Assembly (NCBI RefSeq): GCF_900177385.1
Contig: NZ_FXBJ01000002.1
Location: 62,001 to 126,000 of the forward strand
Length of the DNA stretch: 64,000 bases
Source: Carnobacterium iners
GTDB lineage: Bacteria; Bacillota; Bacilli; Lactobacillales; Carnobacteriaceae
Direction: 5' to 3'
Shown: positions 9,591-18,890 of the stretch, piece after piece
Layout of the letters: every line of letters begins with the position of its first letter
Numbering within the stretch: the first letter of the stretch is position 1
Translations under genes and position numbers: made by a program
Notes under the pieces: model-generated
What the model was told of the DNA's origin: nothing
What the model saw: the letters and a program-made list of their open reading frames with translations, nothing else
Database searches by the model: none

Positions 9591-9637
9591 AACAGTAAGC
9601 ACCTTACTATTAAATTAGTAGGGTGCTTACTGTTTTT
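9591..9637. terminator. bidirectional terminator between pgpA and the TIGR01906 gene
   Basis: AACAGTAAGCACCTTACTA pairs with TAGTAGGGTGCTTACTGTT and is followed on the plus strand by TTTTTTATC. The stem is long and nearly perfect, and it lies between converging genes. The 120 bp before it (9470-9590) carry no visible gene. Confidence 0.8.
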
Positions 9638-10272
9638 TATCTTTTTTTAAACGCTAATCGTTTAGTAGTAAAATAGCCGATTACCATCGCTAGCTCTATC
9701 AAAGAAAAAACTAAAATAAAGCAATGCATAAAGAATGCTTCTGGCAAAGCCAATATAATAGGGTCTGTTGAAGGATTGAATAACCAAGCATCGTTGTTAA
9801 AAAACAATTCATGGAAAGCAATAAATAAGGCATCGAAATTTAAAGCCACAATGACTAAAACAACAAAAGGCATAATCATTCCCCATTGAAATGGACGAAC
9901 AAGTTTCCAAGTTTGTTCAGTACGTTTAATGTATCTCAAATAAAAGAAAGTTCCGATCGTTGATAGAAAAGCCACACTATAATTTAGTAAAAATAATCTC
10001 TTTACTTCATAAAAATGGAAAAGACCATCTTCTGAACTAGGAAAATCTGGCATCACTAATTCTGATACCCAAGGTTTATTTAAGTAGTCTAATAAAATAG
10101 AGTAATTATTCATAATCGTTTCTTTGCGGAAACCGAGTGATTCAGGAATAGTAAAATAAGTGACGTCAAATGCATATAACGGAGTGAAATTGATCGTAAA
10201 GGTAATGGCTAAAGTTAAAATGCATAAAAATAAACTGATTAAACCGAAAAAGTGACTAGCTGTCTTTTTCAT
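9637..10272 (-). CDS. TIGR01906 family integral membrane protein
   Basis: This membrane protein of about 211 residues has an N-terminal helix (around residues 10-30), a long outside loop and three to four further helices. It ends in a basic tail. The layout and its position directly after a YutF-type HAD gene identify the TIGR01906 family, common in lactic acid bacteria and of unknown role. I start it at ATG 10272, whose ATGA overlaps the TGA of the upstream gene and implies translational coupling. An in-frame ATG at 10284 is the alternative. Confidence 0.75.
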   Translation of the reverse strand: MKKTASHFFGLISLFLCILTLAITFTINFTPLYAFDVTYFTIPESLGFRKETIMNNYSILLDYLNKPWVSELVMPDFPSSEDGLFHFYEVKRLFLLNYSVAFLSTIGTFFYLRYIKRTEQTWKLVRPFQWGMIMPFVVLVIVALNFDALFIAFHELFFNNDAWLFNPSTDPIILALPEAFFMHCFILVFSLIELAMVIGYFTTKRLAFKKR

Positions 10273-11036
10273 CTTATTGTCCACTCATCTAACGAATGGA
10301 TACTATGCGTAGGTTTTTTCATATCTAGTGTTAAGTCTTCTGGTTTCGTAAAACCAGTGTAAACCAATAAAGTATCGATGTCATTTTGAATACCAGCTAA
10401 AATATCTGTTTCATAATTGTCACCAACCATGACAACTTCTTCTTTCTTTAATCCAATTGCTTCCAATGCTTCACCCATAATAATCGACTCAGGTTTCCCA
10501 ATGAATGTAGGCTCTACTCGAGTTGCAGCAACGACTAAAGCTACTAGTGAGCCTGCTCCAGGAACCATCCCTTTTTCACTTGGCATATTCGTATCTTTAT
10601 TAGTCGCTATAAATTGGGCCCCTTTTTGAATAGCTAAAGTTGCTGTTTCAAAATCGGTATATGTAGCTTCACGATCTAAAGCAACAACGACGAAATCAGG
10701 ATTTTTTTTATCTTCAATAAAGCCAGCTTTAGTTAAGGCATCTTTTAGACCTGTTTCTCCAATGGCAAAAACTTTATTGCCTTTATTTAATTTTTTCATA
10801 TACTTAGCTGTCGCTAATGAACCCGTATAAATATGATCTTCTGTTACAGTAATACCAAAATTCGTCTGCAGATTATCCATCACTTCTTCTTGTGTTTTCG
10901 TTGTATTGTTCGTAACAAATAAAAAGGGTACCTGTTTATCTTGTAGTCGTTTGATAAATCTTGGGGCTGCAAGAATAGGTTCTGTTCCATTGTACATCGT
11001 TCCGTCTAAATCAATTAAATAGCCTTTATAATCCAT
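10269..11036 (-). CDS. yutF: HAD-IIA family hydrolase (YutF/NagD-like, TIGR01457)
   Basis: The 255-residue HAD phosphatase has motif I DLDGTMYNG with both catalytic aspartates at residues 9 and 11 and motif II VTNNTTK. The lysine segment IGKPES and motif III GDNYETDILAG follow. The large C2 cap between motifs II and III puts it in the NagD/YutF group. Natural substrates of this group are phosphorylated metabolites; the one used here cannot be told. It is expressed with the membrane gene downstream (ATGA overlap) and lies 17 bp after the YutD gene. Confidence 0.9.
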   Translation of the reverse strand: MDYKGYLIDLDGTMYNGTEPILAAPRFIKRLQDKQVPFLFVTNNTTKTQEEVMDNLQTNFGITVTEDHIYTGSLATAKYMKKLNKGNKVFAIGETGLKDALTKAGFIEDKKNPDFVVVALDREATYTDFETATLAIQKGAQFIATNKDTNMPSEKGMVPGAGSLVALVVAATRVEPTFIGKPESIIMGEALEAIGLKKEEVVMVGDNYETDILAGIQNDIDTLLVYTGFTKPEDLTLDMKKPTHSIHSLDEWTIR

Positions 11037-11053
11037 ACTTAATTTTACAACTC

Positions 11054-11956
11054 CTATTCTTTTTCTTTATCCGTTTCACTTATTTTACGCCGAATACTAA
11101 AGTGACGCTTACCATTGGCCTCATTCTTTGGTTTAAACGTTTCACTTTCTTGTACTTGCTTTTTCTCAATGGGCGTTGTCTTTATCTCTTTTTTAACAAA
11201 ATCACGTTTTGGTTTTGGTTTTGGTTTGGGTCTTGATTTTGTTTTAGAACTTAAAGGAGCTTGTTTTTTATCCTTTTCAACATCAGCTCGTGTTGTTTGC
11301 TCTTTTGCTTCTTGTTTTTGATTCGTTGAATTTTTGTTTTTTTGGTTTCTTTTTCTTCTAATGGGTTTTTCTATTTTTTCTGCTGCTTCTTTCTTAGGCT
11401 TATTCTTTTTCGCTTCTAAGCGTTGGACAACAAAATAAGGACAGCCAAAATTACAGTATTCATATAAGTAATCTTCTAAATTATTAATCCTCTGGTCTTG
11501 TGGAACTTTTCGGTTACGATTATCATAAAACCCCTTTAGGCGTAACTGTTCAAATCCCCAGTCCGCTACAATATAGTCATATTTATCAAGAATTTCGCTG
11601 TATCTTTCACCTAGACGTTCGCCATCAAAAGCCTCTTTGTAGTCTTTAACAATTTCGTACTTTATTCCATCAATTGTAATCATAGTAGCATCTATACGAT
11701 AAACAAGCTGTTCTATTTTTTCGCCAGTTAACTCTGATTCTAGTTGCAACGCTGAACCCAATGCCATTGTTTCTTTCTTTTCAGTTGTGCGTTTTCTTGA
11801 GGGAATGCGCTTTTTGCTATGTGATTCTCTCGTTGGTTGTTTTCTTGCTTTTTTATATTCGTCATTTTTCACGGTTTTCCCGTTAGACTTATTTTCCAAA
11901 GTCTGTTCTTTTGTTTTATCTATCTGTTCACTTTGATTGACTTCATTTCCTGGCAT
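11054..11956 (-). CDS. yutD: YutD family protein with long charged extensions
   Basis: The conserved YutD (DUF1027) domain occupies about residues 75-185. Its marks are IDGIKYEIVKDYKEAFD, YDYIVADWGFEQLRLKGFY and YLYEYCNFGCPYFVVQR. Either side is a low-complexity, Lys/Arg/Gln-rich stretch, about 70 residues before and 110 after. The typical YutD protein is much shorter, so these tails are notable and may bind nucleic acid or membranes. ATG 11956 follows AGGTGG. The function of the family is unknown. It lies in the conserved yunD-yutD-yutF order. Confidence 0.85.
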   Translation of the reverse strand: MPGNEVNQSEQIDKTKEQTLENKSNGKTVKNDEYKKARKQPTRESHSKKRIPSRKRTTEKKETMALGSALQLESELTGEKIEQLVYRIDATMITIDGIKYEIVKDYKEAFDGERLGERYSEILDKYDYIVADWGFEQLRLKGFYDNRNRKVPQDQRINNLEDYLYEYCNFGCPYFVVQRLEAKKNKPKKEAAEKIEKPIRRKRNQKNKNSTNQKQEAKEQTTRADVEKDKKQAPLSSKTKSRPKPKPKPKRDFVKKEIKTTPIEKKQVQESETFKPKNEANGKRHFSIRRKISETDKEKE

Positions 11957-12004
11957 CTTTTCCACCTACATTTTCTATTCGTATTTGTTTTTCTTACTTA
12001 TCCG

Positions 12005-13387
12005 TTAGTGTCTAATGGGAAACTCTTTTTGCAAATACTGTCCTAAAACATTCCTAATAAAATAAGGGAATAAAACTTCATTCTTTCCTTTCAACTCTAT
12101 GGTCGGGAAAAATGGAACATAAAGAAAGTGATCAACCGTAGCAAAAGTATAGATTTTTTCTACTTTAATTTGCTCACCTTGCCAGGTTACCTCACCTGTT
12201 TTTTCATCAAGATGAATTCCACTATAACAAATTTCACCAAAAACTTCGCCTCTAAAACCCATCCCTTTAATTGGAAAATTGCGTAAGAAGAGATGGTTTT
12301 TATTCATCTCATACATCAAGCGAATCAACTCTTCGCCACTTAACGTACAGCGCATGACTCTGATAGGATGCGGTAAAATCTGATGCAGCTCATCATTGGT
12401 TACAATTCCTTTGATAATTGGTTGCATAAACAAACCCGCATTGACTATCGCTACACCCGTTTTAGCATAATCTTTAAGCGCCTCTAATCCAACCTCAACT
12501 AGATTAGATTTCTTCTGCCAACTGACAGATAAATTTTTAGGCACAAAAGCAATTTCTTGTTCGTTTAGGAGTTGATGACCTAGCTGTTCGTAGCCTTTTA
12601 TCAAATCTCCTTCATTATCAACAGCTGGAAGCTGACTTGTTTCAGTAACTGTTGCCTGTGCGGAAACTAAGCGACTGCCTTCGACATCAAGGGTTACATG
12701 ACCAACATATCTCCCAAACTTTCCAGCTGCTGCTATTAATGTATTGCGCACTTGTTCGCCTTCTGGTAATAAATGATGAGTATGTGAACCTAGGATGATT
12801 TTTATCATTGGATATTTTTCAGCAATTTCTCGATCTTCAAGAATACCTAGATGAGACAATAAAATCACCGTATCTACAAGAGGCGTTAATAACTCTAACA
12901 TTTCGGGTATCACATCATCAGTCTCTTTTACTTTCCAACCAATTGGTTCGTAGCTAGTAGGAAAAGGCGCTGTTAAGGCAAATAAACCAATTTTATGTCC
13001 TGTTTCTGTCTGTAAAATATCAAACGGCTGGGTAAAATCCGGGTAAGCGGCAGTTTTTTTATCCAACACATTTGATAAAATAACTTTAAAGTTTGCTTCA
13101 TCGTATAACTGATTCAGTTCTGCTTTTGAACTGCCAATTCCTTCATTGTTCCCAATTGTTACAGCATCGTAATGGACTTCGTTCAATAATTTCACATTCG
13201 CTTGCCCATTCGTCGCCTCCGTTAAAGGGTGGACTCGATCACACGCATCTCCAAGATCAAACAAAAAACACGGTTCATTTAACTGAACTTTTTCTTTCTT
13301 TTTAGCTTGAAGATAAGCAGAAATTCTTGGCCAATTTTCAAAATGAGAATGGAAATCATTGGTATGATAAATATGAATACGCTCCAT
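12005..13387 (-). CDS. yunD: bifunctional metallophosphatase/5'-nucleotidase (YunD-like)
   Basis: This 460-residue enzyme has a calcineurin-type metallophosphatase domain at the N-terminus: HTNDFHSHFENW, DLGDACD, GNNEG and GSHTHHLLPEG, all metal ligands. A 5'-nucleotidase C-terminal domain with VAIVNAGLF and LPHPIRVMRCTLSG follows. No signal peptide is visible, so it acts in the cytoplasm, unlike secreted UshA. It likely hydrolyses nucleotides or UDP-sugars. It is the first gene of a minus-strand cluster with yutD, yutF and the TIGR01906 gene. Confidence 0.88.
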   Translation of the reverse strand: MERIHIYHTNDFHSHFENWPRISAYLQAKKKEKVQLNEPCFLFDLGDACDRVHPLTEATNGQANVKLLNEVHYDAVTIGNNEGIGSSKAELNQLYDEANFKVILSNVLDKKTAAYPDFTQPFDILQTETGHKIGLFALTAPFPTSYEPIGWKVKETDDVIPEMLELLTPLVDTVILLSHLGILEDREIAEKYPMIKIILGSHTHHLLPEGEQVRNTLIAAAGKFGRYVGHVTLDVEGSRLVSAQATVTETSQLPAVDNEGDLIKGYEQLGHQLLNEQEIAFVPKNLSVSWQKKSNLVEVGLEALKDYAKTGVAIVNAGLFMQPIIKGIVTNDELHQILPHPIRVMRCTLSGEELIRLMYEMNKNHLFLRNFPIKGMGFRGEVFGEICYSGIHLDEKTGEVTWQGEQIKVEKIYTFATVDHFLYVPFFPTIELKGKNEVLFPYFIRNVLGQYLQKEFPIRH

Positions 13388-13902
13388 AGCTTATTTACCT
13401 TCTCTTTCTAAAATTTAGATACATTCAGTATACCAATATTCATAAGATTTCGCTTGAATTTTAGAAAAAAAATAAATCTCTCCTTTTTTCATTCTTTTCA
13501 TGCTAAAAACACAAAGAAAGAAGGTTTTTTTTGATCAATAAAATCAGTTGTAAAAAACTTTCAGTTAATTCTTATTTACAATTCAACTAGTTTAATGCTA
13601 ATCTTAGGGTTCATGGCTTAGCTAACCCAACAGAAAGCGAACAATACAACGTATTATGACTACATTATGTCGTTTTGCATTAGACTATTTCTGACTATTT
13701 TTTATAAGTCCTTAAATTTATATCTGAAAAGATGAATGCTAGTCAGCCCTGTTGGTGGCTATTTTATTTAATGGTTTTTTAGCTAACTTATTTTAAAAAG
13801 CAACTGTTTTATATAAAGATAGGAAGCATAAGAGGTATTTAAAGCGCCTCCTATTCTTCCTCCTTTATTTATCTTCACAAATTGATTAAGGAGTGTGTCT
13901 AC
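13388..13902. other. 515-bp divergent intergenic region
   Basis: No reading frame here looks coding. It must contain the promoters of both the minus-strand yunD cluster and the plus-strand ABC importer. An imperfect hairpin, AGGAAGCATAAGAGG with CCTCCTATTCTTCCT (about 13823-13862), is followed by CCTTTATTTATC just before the importer's ribosome site. It could be a leader attenuator, but there is no T-box or known riboswitch motif. GGGTT...AACCC near 13606-13629 can form a second small stem. Confidence 0.4.
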
Positions 13903-14631
13903 ATGATTGAATTTAAAAATGTTGAAAAATATTACGGTGACTTTCATGCATTAAAAAATATTAATTTACATTTCAAAAAAGGGGAAGTTGTTGTAGTAAT
14001 TGGTCCTTCTGGTTCCGGCAAAAGTACGATGTTGCGTTGTATTAATGGACTAGAAGAAATTACAAAAGGCGATTTGACTATTAATGAATACAATATTCAC
14101 GATAAAAAAACAAACATCAATAAAATTCGGAAAAATGTCGGAATGGTTTTCCAACACTTTAACTTATACCCTCATAAAACAGTGCTAGAAAACATCATGC
14201 TTGCACCCGTAAAAGTATTGAAACAAACAAAAGAAGAAGCACAAAAAAATGCTGAAAAGTTATTAGATAAAGTAAATATGCTAGACAAAAAAGATTCTTA
14301 TCCTTCTCAACTTTCCGGTGGACAACAACAACGGATTGCGATTGCTAGAGGGCTTGCAATGGATCCGAATGTCTTGCTTTTCGATGAGCCAACAAGTGCG
14401 CTTGATCCTGAAACGATTGAAGATGTTTTAGATGTTATGAAAAAATTAGCTAAAGAAGGCATGACGATGATTGTCGTTACCCACGAAATGGGCTTTGCTC
14501 GTGAAGTAGCTGACCGGGTTATTTTTATGGCAGATGGGCAAGTCTTAGAAGACCGTGAAGCAGCTGCTTTTTACGAGAATCCCCAAGAACCAAGAGCAAA
14601 ACAATTTTTAAGTAAAATTATTAATCATTAA
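13903..14631 (+). CDS. glnQ: polar amino acid ABC transporter ATP-binding protein
   Basis: The product is a 242-residue ATPase. ATG 13903 has AAGGAG 10-15 bp upstream; the in-frame ATG at 13882 does not. Walker A is GPSGSGKSTM, the Q loop lies in GMVFQHFNLYPHKTV, the signature is [14 protein letters not shown] and Walker B is [14 protein letters not shown]. The H loop is VVTHEMGFA. It belongs to the polar amino acid group (GlnQ/GltL) and energises the importer formed with the three genes after it. Confidence 0.93.
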   Translation: MIEFKNVEKYYGDFHALKNINLHFKKGEVVVVIGPSGSGKSTMLRCINGLEEITKGDLTINEYNIHDKKTNINKIRKNVGMVFQHFNLYPHKTVLENIMLAPVKVLKQTKEEAQKNAEKLLDKVNMLDKKDSYPSQLSGGQQQRIAIARGLAMDPNVLLFDEPTSALDPETIEDVLDVMKKLAKEGMTMIVVTHEMGFAREVADRVIFMADGQVLEDREAAAFYENPQEPRAKQFLSKIINH

Positions 14632-14650
14632 TCAAAAGGAGGGTGTTTAA

Positions 14651-15451
14651 ATGAAACAGACGTTTAAACCAGTTACTTTACTCCTTTTACTCTTTCCGGT
14701 ACTTCTATTAGCAGCTTGTGGTACAAAAAGCTTATCTACAGTAGCTATTAACGACCGACTAGAAGAAAACCCAGAGATTACTTGGGGAGTAAAAGTAGAT
14801 ACAAGTTTATTTGGATTATACAATATTGAAACAACAGAGATTGAAGGATTCGATATTGATATCGCAAAAGCTTTAACGAAAGAGATCACCGGTGATGCCC
14901 AAAATGCAAATTTTGTTGAAGTCACATCAAAAACAAGGATTCCCTTATTAAAAAATGGCAATATCGATGTCATTATCGCTACGATGACCATTAACGAAGA
15001 ACGTAAAAAGCAAGTTAATTTTTCGGATGTTTACTTCGCCGCTGGACAAGCTTTGTTGGTTCCAATGGACAGCTCAATCCAAGGTATTGAAGACTTATCC
15101 AGTGAAACAACTGTTTTAGCAGTTAAAGGATCAACATCTGCTGTAAATATCAGAAAATATGCGCCCGACGCGACAGTTCTTGAATTAGAAAATTATTCTG
15201 AAGCTTTTACCGCCATGCAATCTGGCCAAGGCGATGCAATGACCACGGATAATGCTATCCTGTTAGGCATCATTGCTAAAAATCCAGACTATCGTTTAGC
15301 CGGTGATAACTTCACTGACGAACCTTATGGGATTGCTATCAATAAAGGACAAGAGCCTTTTGTTAAAACGATTAATACTGCTTTACAAACCATTAAAGAG
15401 AATGGGATTTACGATAAAATCTACGCAAAATGGATTCCTAAATTAGATTAA
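14651..15451 (+). CDS. glnH: amino acid ABC transporter substrate-binding lipoprotein
   Basis: The 266-residue protein has a signal sequence ending in the lipobox LLLAACG, so it is anchored to the outer face of the membrane at Cys22 or close to it. The mature part is an SBP_bac_3 domain. IEGFDIDIAKALTKEITG, IDVIIATMTINEERKKQVNFSDVY and DAMTTDNAILLG are the usual segments lining the ligand cleft, with an arginine contacting the amino acid carboxylate. It lies 19 bp after the ATPase. The likely ligand is glutamine or glutamate/aspartate, but this is inference. Confidence 0.92.
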   Translation: MKQTFKPVTLLLLLFPVLLLAACGTKSLSTVAINDRLEENPEITWGVKVDTSLFGLYNIETTEIEGFDIDIAKALTKEITGDAQNANFVEVTSKTRIPLLKNGNIDVIIATMTINEERKKQVNFSDVYFAAGQALLVPMDSSIQGIEDLSSETTVLAVKGSTSAVNIRKYAPDATVLELENYSEAFTAMQSGQGDAMTTDNAILLGIIAKNPDYRLAGDNFTDEPYGIAINKGQEPFVKTINTALQTIKENGIYDKIYAKWIPKLD

Positions 15452-15491
15452 TTAGTGTACTTATTTCAATAGATAAAGTGAGGTGTCACCT

Positions 15492-16139
15492 ATGATTCAA
15501 ATTTTCAATGATAATTCAGGTATTTTACTTGAGGGGTTTAAATTCACCTTATATTCAAGTGTCATTGCCTTATTTTTTAGTTTAATAATTGGTACCTTAT
15601 TCGCTATCTTTCAAATTTCAACAAATAAAGTGGTCAGATTATTAGCTAGTGCTTATGTTGAGTTTTTCAGAAACATCCCTTTACTGATTATCGTGATGTT
15701 TTTCTATGTTGTTGTTCCATTGTATTGGTTCCAAATTGATGGATTCACAGCTGGAACAATTGGATTGACGATTTACACGTCTGCTTTTATTGCTGAAACC
15801 ATCCGAGCAGGTATTTTAAGTGTTCCAAAAGGACAAATGGAAGCTGGTCTTTCAACTGGATTTACCTATAGCCAAACAATGCGCTACATTGTCTTGCCTC
15901 AAGCGGTTAAAATTGTTATTCCGCCTCTTGGCAATCAATTTATCAATCTTGTTAAAAATTCATCGGTGCTGGCTATGGTAGCCGGTCTTGATTTGATGTA
16001 TCAAGGAGACTTGATCGCAAGCACAACTTTTAATACATTTGATACCTATATTTTAATCGGTCTTTTATATTTAATCATCACTTTACCATTAACTTACTTG
16101 ATGGCGCACATTGAACGTCGCTTAGCGAGTAACGATTAA
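15492..16139 (+). CDS. glnM: amino acid ABC transporter permease 1
   Basis: This permease of about 215 residues has five membrane segments and the HisMQ-type inner domain. FRNIPLLIIVMFF follows the second helix and EAGLSTGFTYSQTMRYIVLPQ is the EAA loop that docks on the ATPase. ATG 15492 is preferred over a GTG at 15483 because GTGAGGTG lies just upstream. It forms a heterodimer with the next permease. Confidence 0.9.
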   Translation: MIQIFNDNSGILLEGFKFTLYSSVIALFFSLIIGTLFAIFQISTNKVVRLLASAYVEFFRNIPLLIIVMFFYVVVPLYWFQIDGFTAGTIGLTIYTSAFIAETIRAGILSVPKGQMEAGLSTGFTYSQTMRYIVLPQAVKIVIPPLGNQFINLVKNSSVLAMVAGLDLMYQGDLIASTTFNTFDTYILIGLLYLIITLPLTYLMAHIERRLASND

Positions 16140-16154
16140 AAGGAGGAAATTCAA

Positions 16155-16808
16155 TTGAACTTTGTAGAGGCTTTATCATGGGTCAACATCCGCTTCTTGT
16201 TGGATGGACTCCTAGTTACCGTAGAAGTAGCGGTTCTTTCCATTATTTTCAGTTTTATTATTGGTAGTTTATTAGGCTTAGTTCGTTACTTGAAGATTCC
16301 AGCTGTTTCAAAATTAGTCGGTTTACTCATTGACTTAATTCGAAACTTGCCACTTTTACTGATTATCTTCTTCACCTACTTTGCTTTACCACAAATCGGC
16401 ATCCGCTTAGACATCTTTTGGTCGGCGATTGCTGCAATGACTATTTTTGAATCAGCTATGCTATCTGAAATTATTCGTGCCGGACTAAACTCTATACCTA
16501 AAGGACAAACAGAAGCAGGTCTTTCAACTGGACTAACGTATAGCCAAACGTTGATGCATCTTATTATTCCACAAGCCTTTAAAGCGATGGTTCCACCTAT
16601 TTTAAGTCAGTTCATCTCACTGATTAAAGACACTTCCTTGGCTGTCATTATCTCTCTTCCTGAGATTACACATAACGCTAAAATTATTTACGGTCAAAAT
16701 ACCGACTATGTTATCCCGATGTTTGTTGCAATGGCTTTATTGTATTTCAGTATTTGTTTTGCTTTATCACGTGTCGTCAAACGGTTGAAATTAGGCGTAC
16801 AAATTTAA
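16155..16808 (+). CDS. glnP: amino acid ABC transporter permease 2
   Basis: A 217-residue permease parallels the previous gene. FLLDGLLVTVEVAVLS leads into the first helix, then LIRNLPLLLIIFFTY and the EAA loop EAGLSTGLTYSQTLMHLIIPQ. It starts at TTG 16155 with AAAGGAGGAA 7-13 bp upstream. It is the last gene of the four-gene order ATPase, binding protein, permease, permease, the same as glnQHMP in Bacillus. Confidence 0.9.
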   Translation: MNFVEALSWVNIRFLLDGLLVTVEVAVLSIIFSFIIGSLLGLVRYLKIPAVSKLVGLLIDLIRNLPLLLIIFFTYFALPQIGIRLDIFWSAIAAMTIFESAMLSEIIRAGLNSIPKGQTEAGLSTGLTYSQTLMHLIIPQAFKAMVPPILSQFISLIKDTSLAVIISLPEITHNAKIIYGQNTDYVIPMFVAMALLYFSICFALSRVVKRLKLGVQI

Positions 16809-16852
16809 AAAAAGATTTCAACCATATATGTTGGTTGAAATCTTTTTTTATT
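16807..16852. terminator. bidirectional terminator after the amino acid importer
   Basis: AAAGATTTCAACCA pairs with TGGTTGAAATCTTT, with a run of A before and TTTTTTTATTT after. It serves the plus-strand importer and the minus-strand hydrolase that converge here. Confidence 0.85.
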
Positions 16853-16861
16853 TACTCTCAA

Positions 16862-17784
16862 TTAACTTATATAGGTAGAAACAAATTCTTGAACCACTTT
16901 TTTATAGGCTTCTTTATTTTCTTGATAGGCTTTTGCATGCGCTGCATGTGGTGAGAGATACATCTTTTTAGGCGACGCATTCGCTTCGTATACCTCATGA
17001 AGCATTTTTGTTGGAACAAATGTATCCTTCTCACCATGGATAAAGAGCATTGAAACTTATTTTTCTTCACTTGGTTCACACTGCTCGCTTCACTAAACCA
17101 GTAGTTCGAACGAATTTTAGTGATTAAACTAGTGATTAGCACTAAGGGAAAAGCCGGTAAATGGTACATTTCTTTCAACTGATGAGCTAATTCACCTGTT
17201 ACAGAACTATACCCGCAGTCTTCCACAATGACTTTAACATTAGCAGGTAAGGGTTCACCACTAACATTCATCACTGTTGCACCACCCATACTAATGCCGA
17301 ATAAAGCTATTTCAGTATCTTTACCGACTTTTTCAAGCATTAATTGAATCCATTGCAAGTAATCTTTTCGTTCATGCCAACCAAATCCAATATAATTCCC
17401 TTCGCTTTCCCCGTGTCCTCTAGCATCTGGCACAAGGACGTTAAAGCCCATTTCAGCATATCGTTTGGCGTATGGTGCCATCTCTTTCAAATTGCCAGTA
17501 TACCCATGAGCTAATAGTGCTACCTTTTTAGAATCTGGATTTTCTGCTAAATAAATAGCTGATAAGATCAAGTTATCCGTTGATTGAATCGTAAGAATCT
17601 GATGATTCGCTTTCTCGTACCACATTCGCTCCGTTCTCCACGGATCATCAAGCGGATAGACACCCGCAATAATAGCTTGCCCAATAAACTCTTTGTCATT
17701 TAACGCTACGGCTTTACGGTAAAAGAACTCTCCTCCGATACCTAATCCTATCATAAGTAGAATAACTAAAATAACCAAAATCAT
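16862..17784 (-). pseudogene. alpha/beta hydrolase, frameshifted near the C-terminus
   Basis: The frame starting at ATG 17784 has an N-terminal membrane helix and then an alpha/beta hydrolase domain: VALLAHGYTGN for the oxyanion hole and GISMGGATVM for the nucleophile serine. About 240 residues in, at 17050-17060, the frame shifts. The rest of the domain continues in another frame as MLFIHGEKDTFVP (catalytic Asp) and PHAAHAKAY (catalytic His). One missing base near 17056 explains this. As written, the translated protein loses the Asp and His of the triad. It is either a real recent loss or a sequencing error. Confidence 0.85.
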
Positions 17785-17879
17785 TAATGCTATTCCCCCC
17801 ACATTTTCTCACTCCTACATACGCTTATTAACTAGTTCATTCTTTCCTAGCCTCTTTTGATGAGAATTAGTAGAGTTCT

Positions 17880-18800
17880 TTATCTATCGTATTGTAAAAA
17901 TTCAGCAATTCTTTCGTCAACATCCTTATTCTCATGTAATTGACTGTGGCTGGCTTGGTCACCCGTTATTATCACCTCTTGGTAGTTAAATTTATTTGAC
18001 TGCATTAAGTACCCAATGGATAAACTGCTGCTGAGAGAAACGGTGCCATCACTTTTAGATCCATCTGTTTTATCTCCAGCAATATTGAGCATTCCTGTTG
18101 ATGCAGGATACTGTTGAATTGCAGCTGAAAATTCCGTGTAGCGCCCGCTATAAACAAGTGGACCATTTTGATGCAGTGCTTCAAGTGTTTGATTTTCATT
18201 ACCAGCTACAAAATCATTAAATGGCGCACCCATTGCTACGAAACGTTTAACAACTGGCTGTGTATCTTCCTTTCCATAAGCAACTAAATATCTAAAGCTG
18301 CTAACTCCTCCCATTGAGTGCCCAACTAAATTCACTTCATCTACCTGATAAGTCGTTTTTAGATAAACCAAAACGGCTTTAATCCAATCAGCTTGATTCC
18401 ATTCATTGTTTTTATTATCTACAAATAAAACCTGAATGAACGGATTAGAAGAATCGCTCTGCCAATTACCCGTCTCAAAAATACCGCCATCTGGTTCAAC
18501 AGTTAGGGTTAACTCTTGTTTTCCGTAATCTTCAGCCTCAAAACGAGTTAGCATAGCATTGAATGTAAAATCCGTTCCGCCATACCCATGGATAAAAAGA
18601 GTCGGTATGCTAGCTTGGCTAGTGGAACTTGAATCACGTTTTTCGCTATTAGCTATTTTCTCTTGAGTAATCTCGCTTGATTTTGACTCACTTATTAACT
18701 GACTTTCATTAACGGAGTCTGCCCTTTTTTTGTTTCCACACCCTACCACTAGGATACTCAATAAAATAGCTATAAATGAAACTAAAACCACTCGCTTCAA
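17880..18800 (-). CDS. DUF915 family alpha/beta hydrolase lipoprotein
   Basis: The 306-residue protein starts at TTG 18800 behind GGGAGG. A signal sequence with lipobox LVVGC anchors it outside the cell, followed by a Ser/Lys/Glu linker (about residues 22-65). The hydrolase domain has FIHGYGGTDFTF (oxyanion hole), VGHSMGGVSSF (nucleophile Ser) and a C-terminal GDQASHSQLHEN that supplies the histidine. This is the DUF915 cell-surface hydrolase family; substrates are unknown, with esters of lipids or cell-wall carbohydrates most likely. Confidence 0.88.
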   Translation of the reverse strand: MKRVVLVSFIAILLSILVVGCGNKKRADSVNESQLISESKSSEITQEKIANSEKRDSSSTSQASIPTLFIHGYGGTDFTFNAMLTRFEAEDYGKQELTLTVEPDGGIFETGNWQSDSSNPFIQVLFVDNKNNEWNQADWIKAVLVYLKTTYQVDEVNLVGHSMGGVSSFRYLVAYGKEDTQPVVKRFVAMGAPFNDFVAGNENQTLEALHQNGPLVYSGRYTEFSAAIQQYPASTGMLNIAGDKTDGSKSDGTVSLSSSLSIGYLMQSNKFNYQEVIITGDQASHSQLHENKDVDERIAEFLQYDR

Positions 18801-18890
18801 TTTTTTCCTCCCAACATTACTTCCACTTATCTGTACTTTCTTTTCTTACACTCATTATAACCCACCAACTAATTCTTCACCCTTCTAAAT

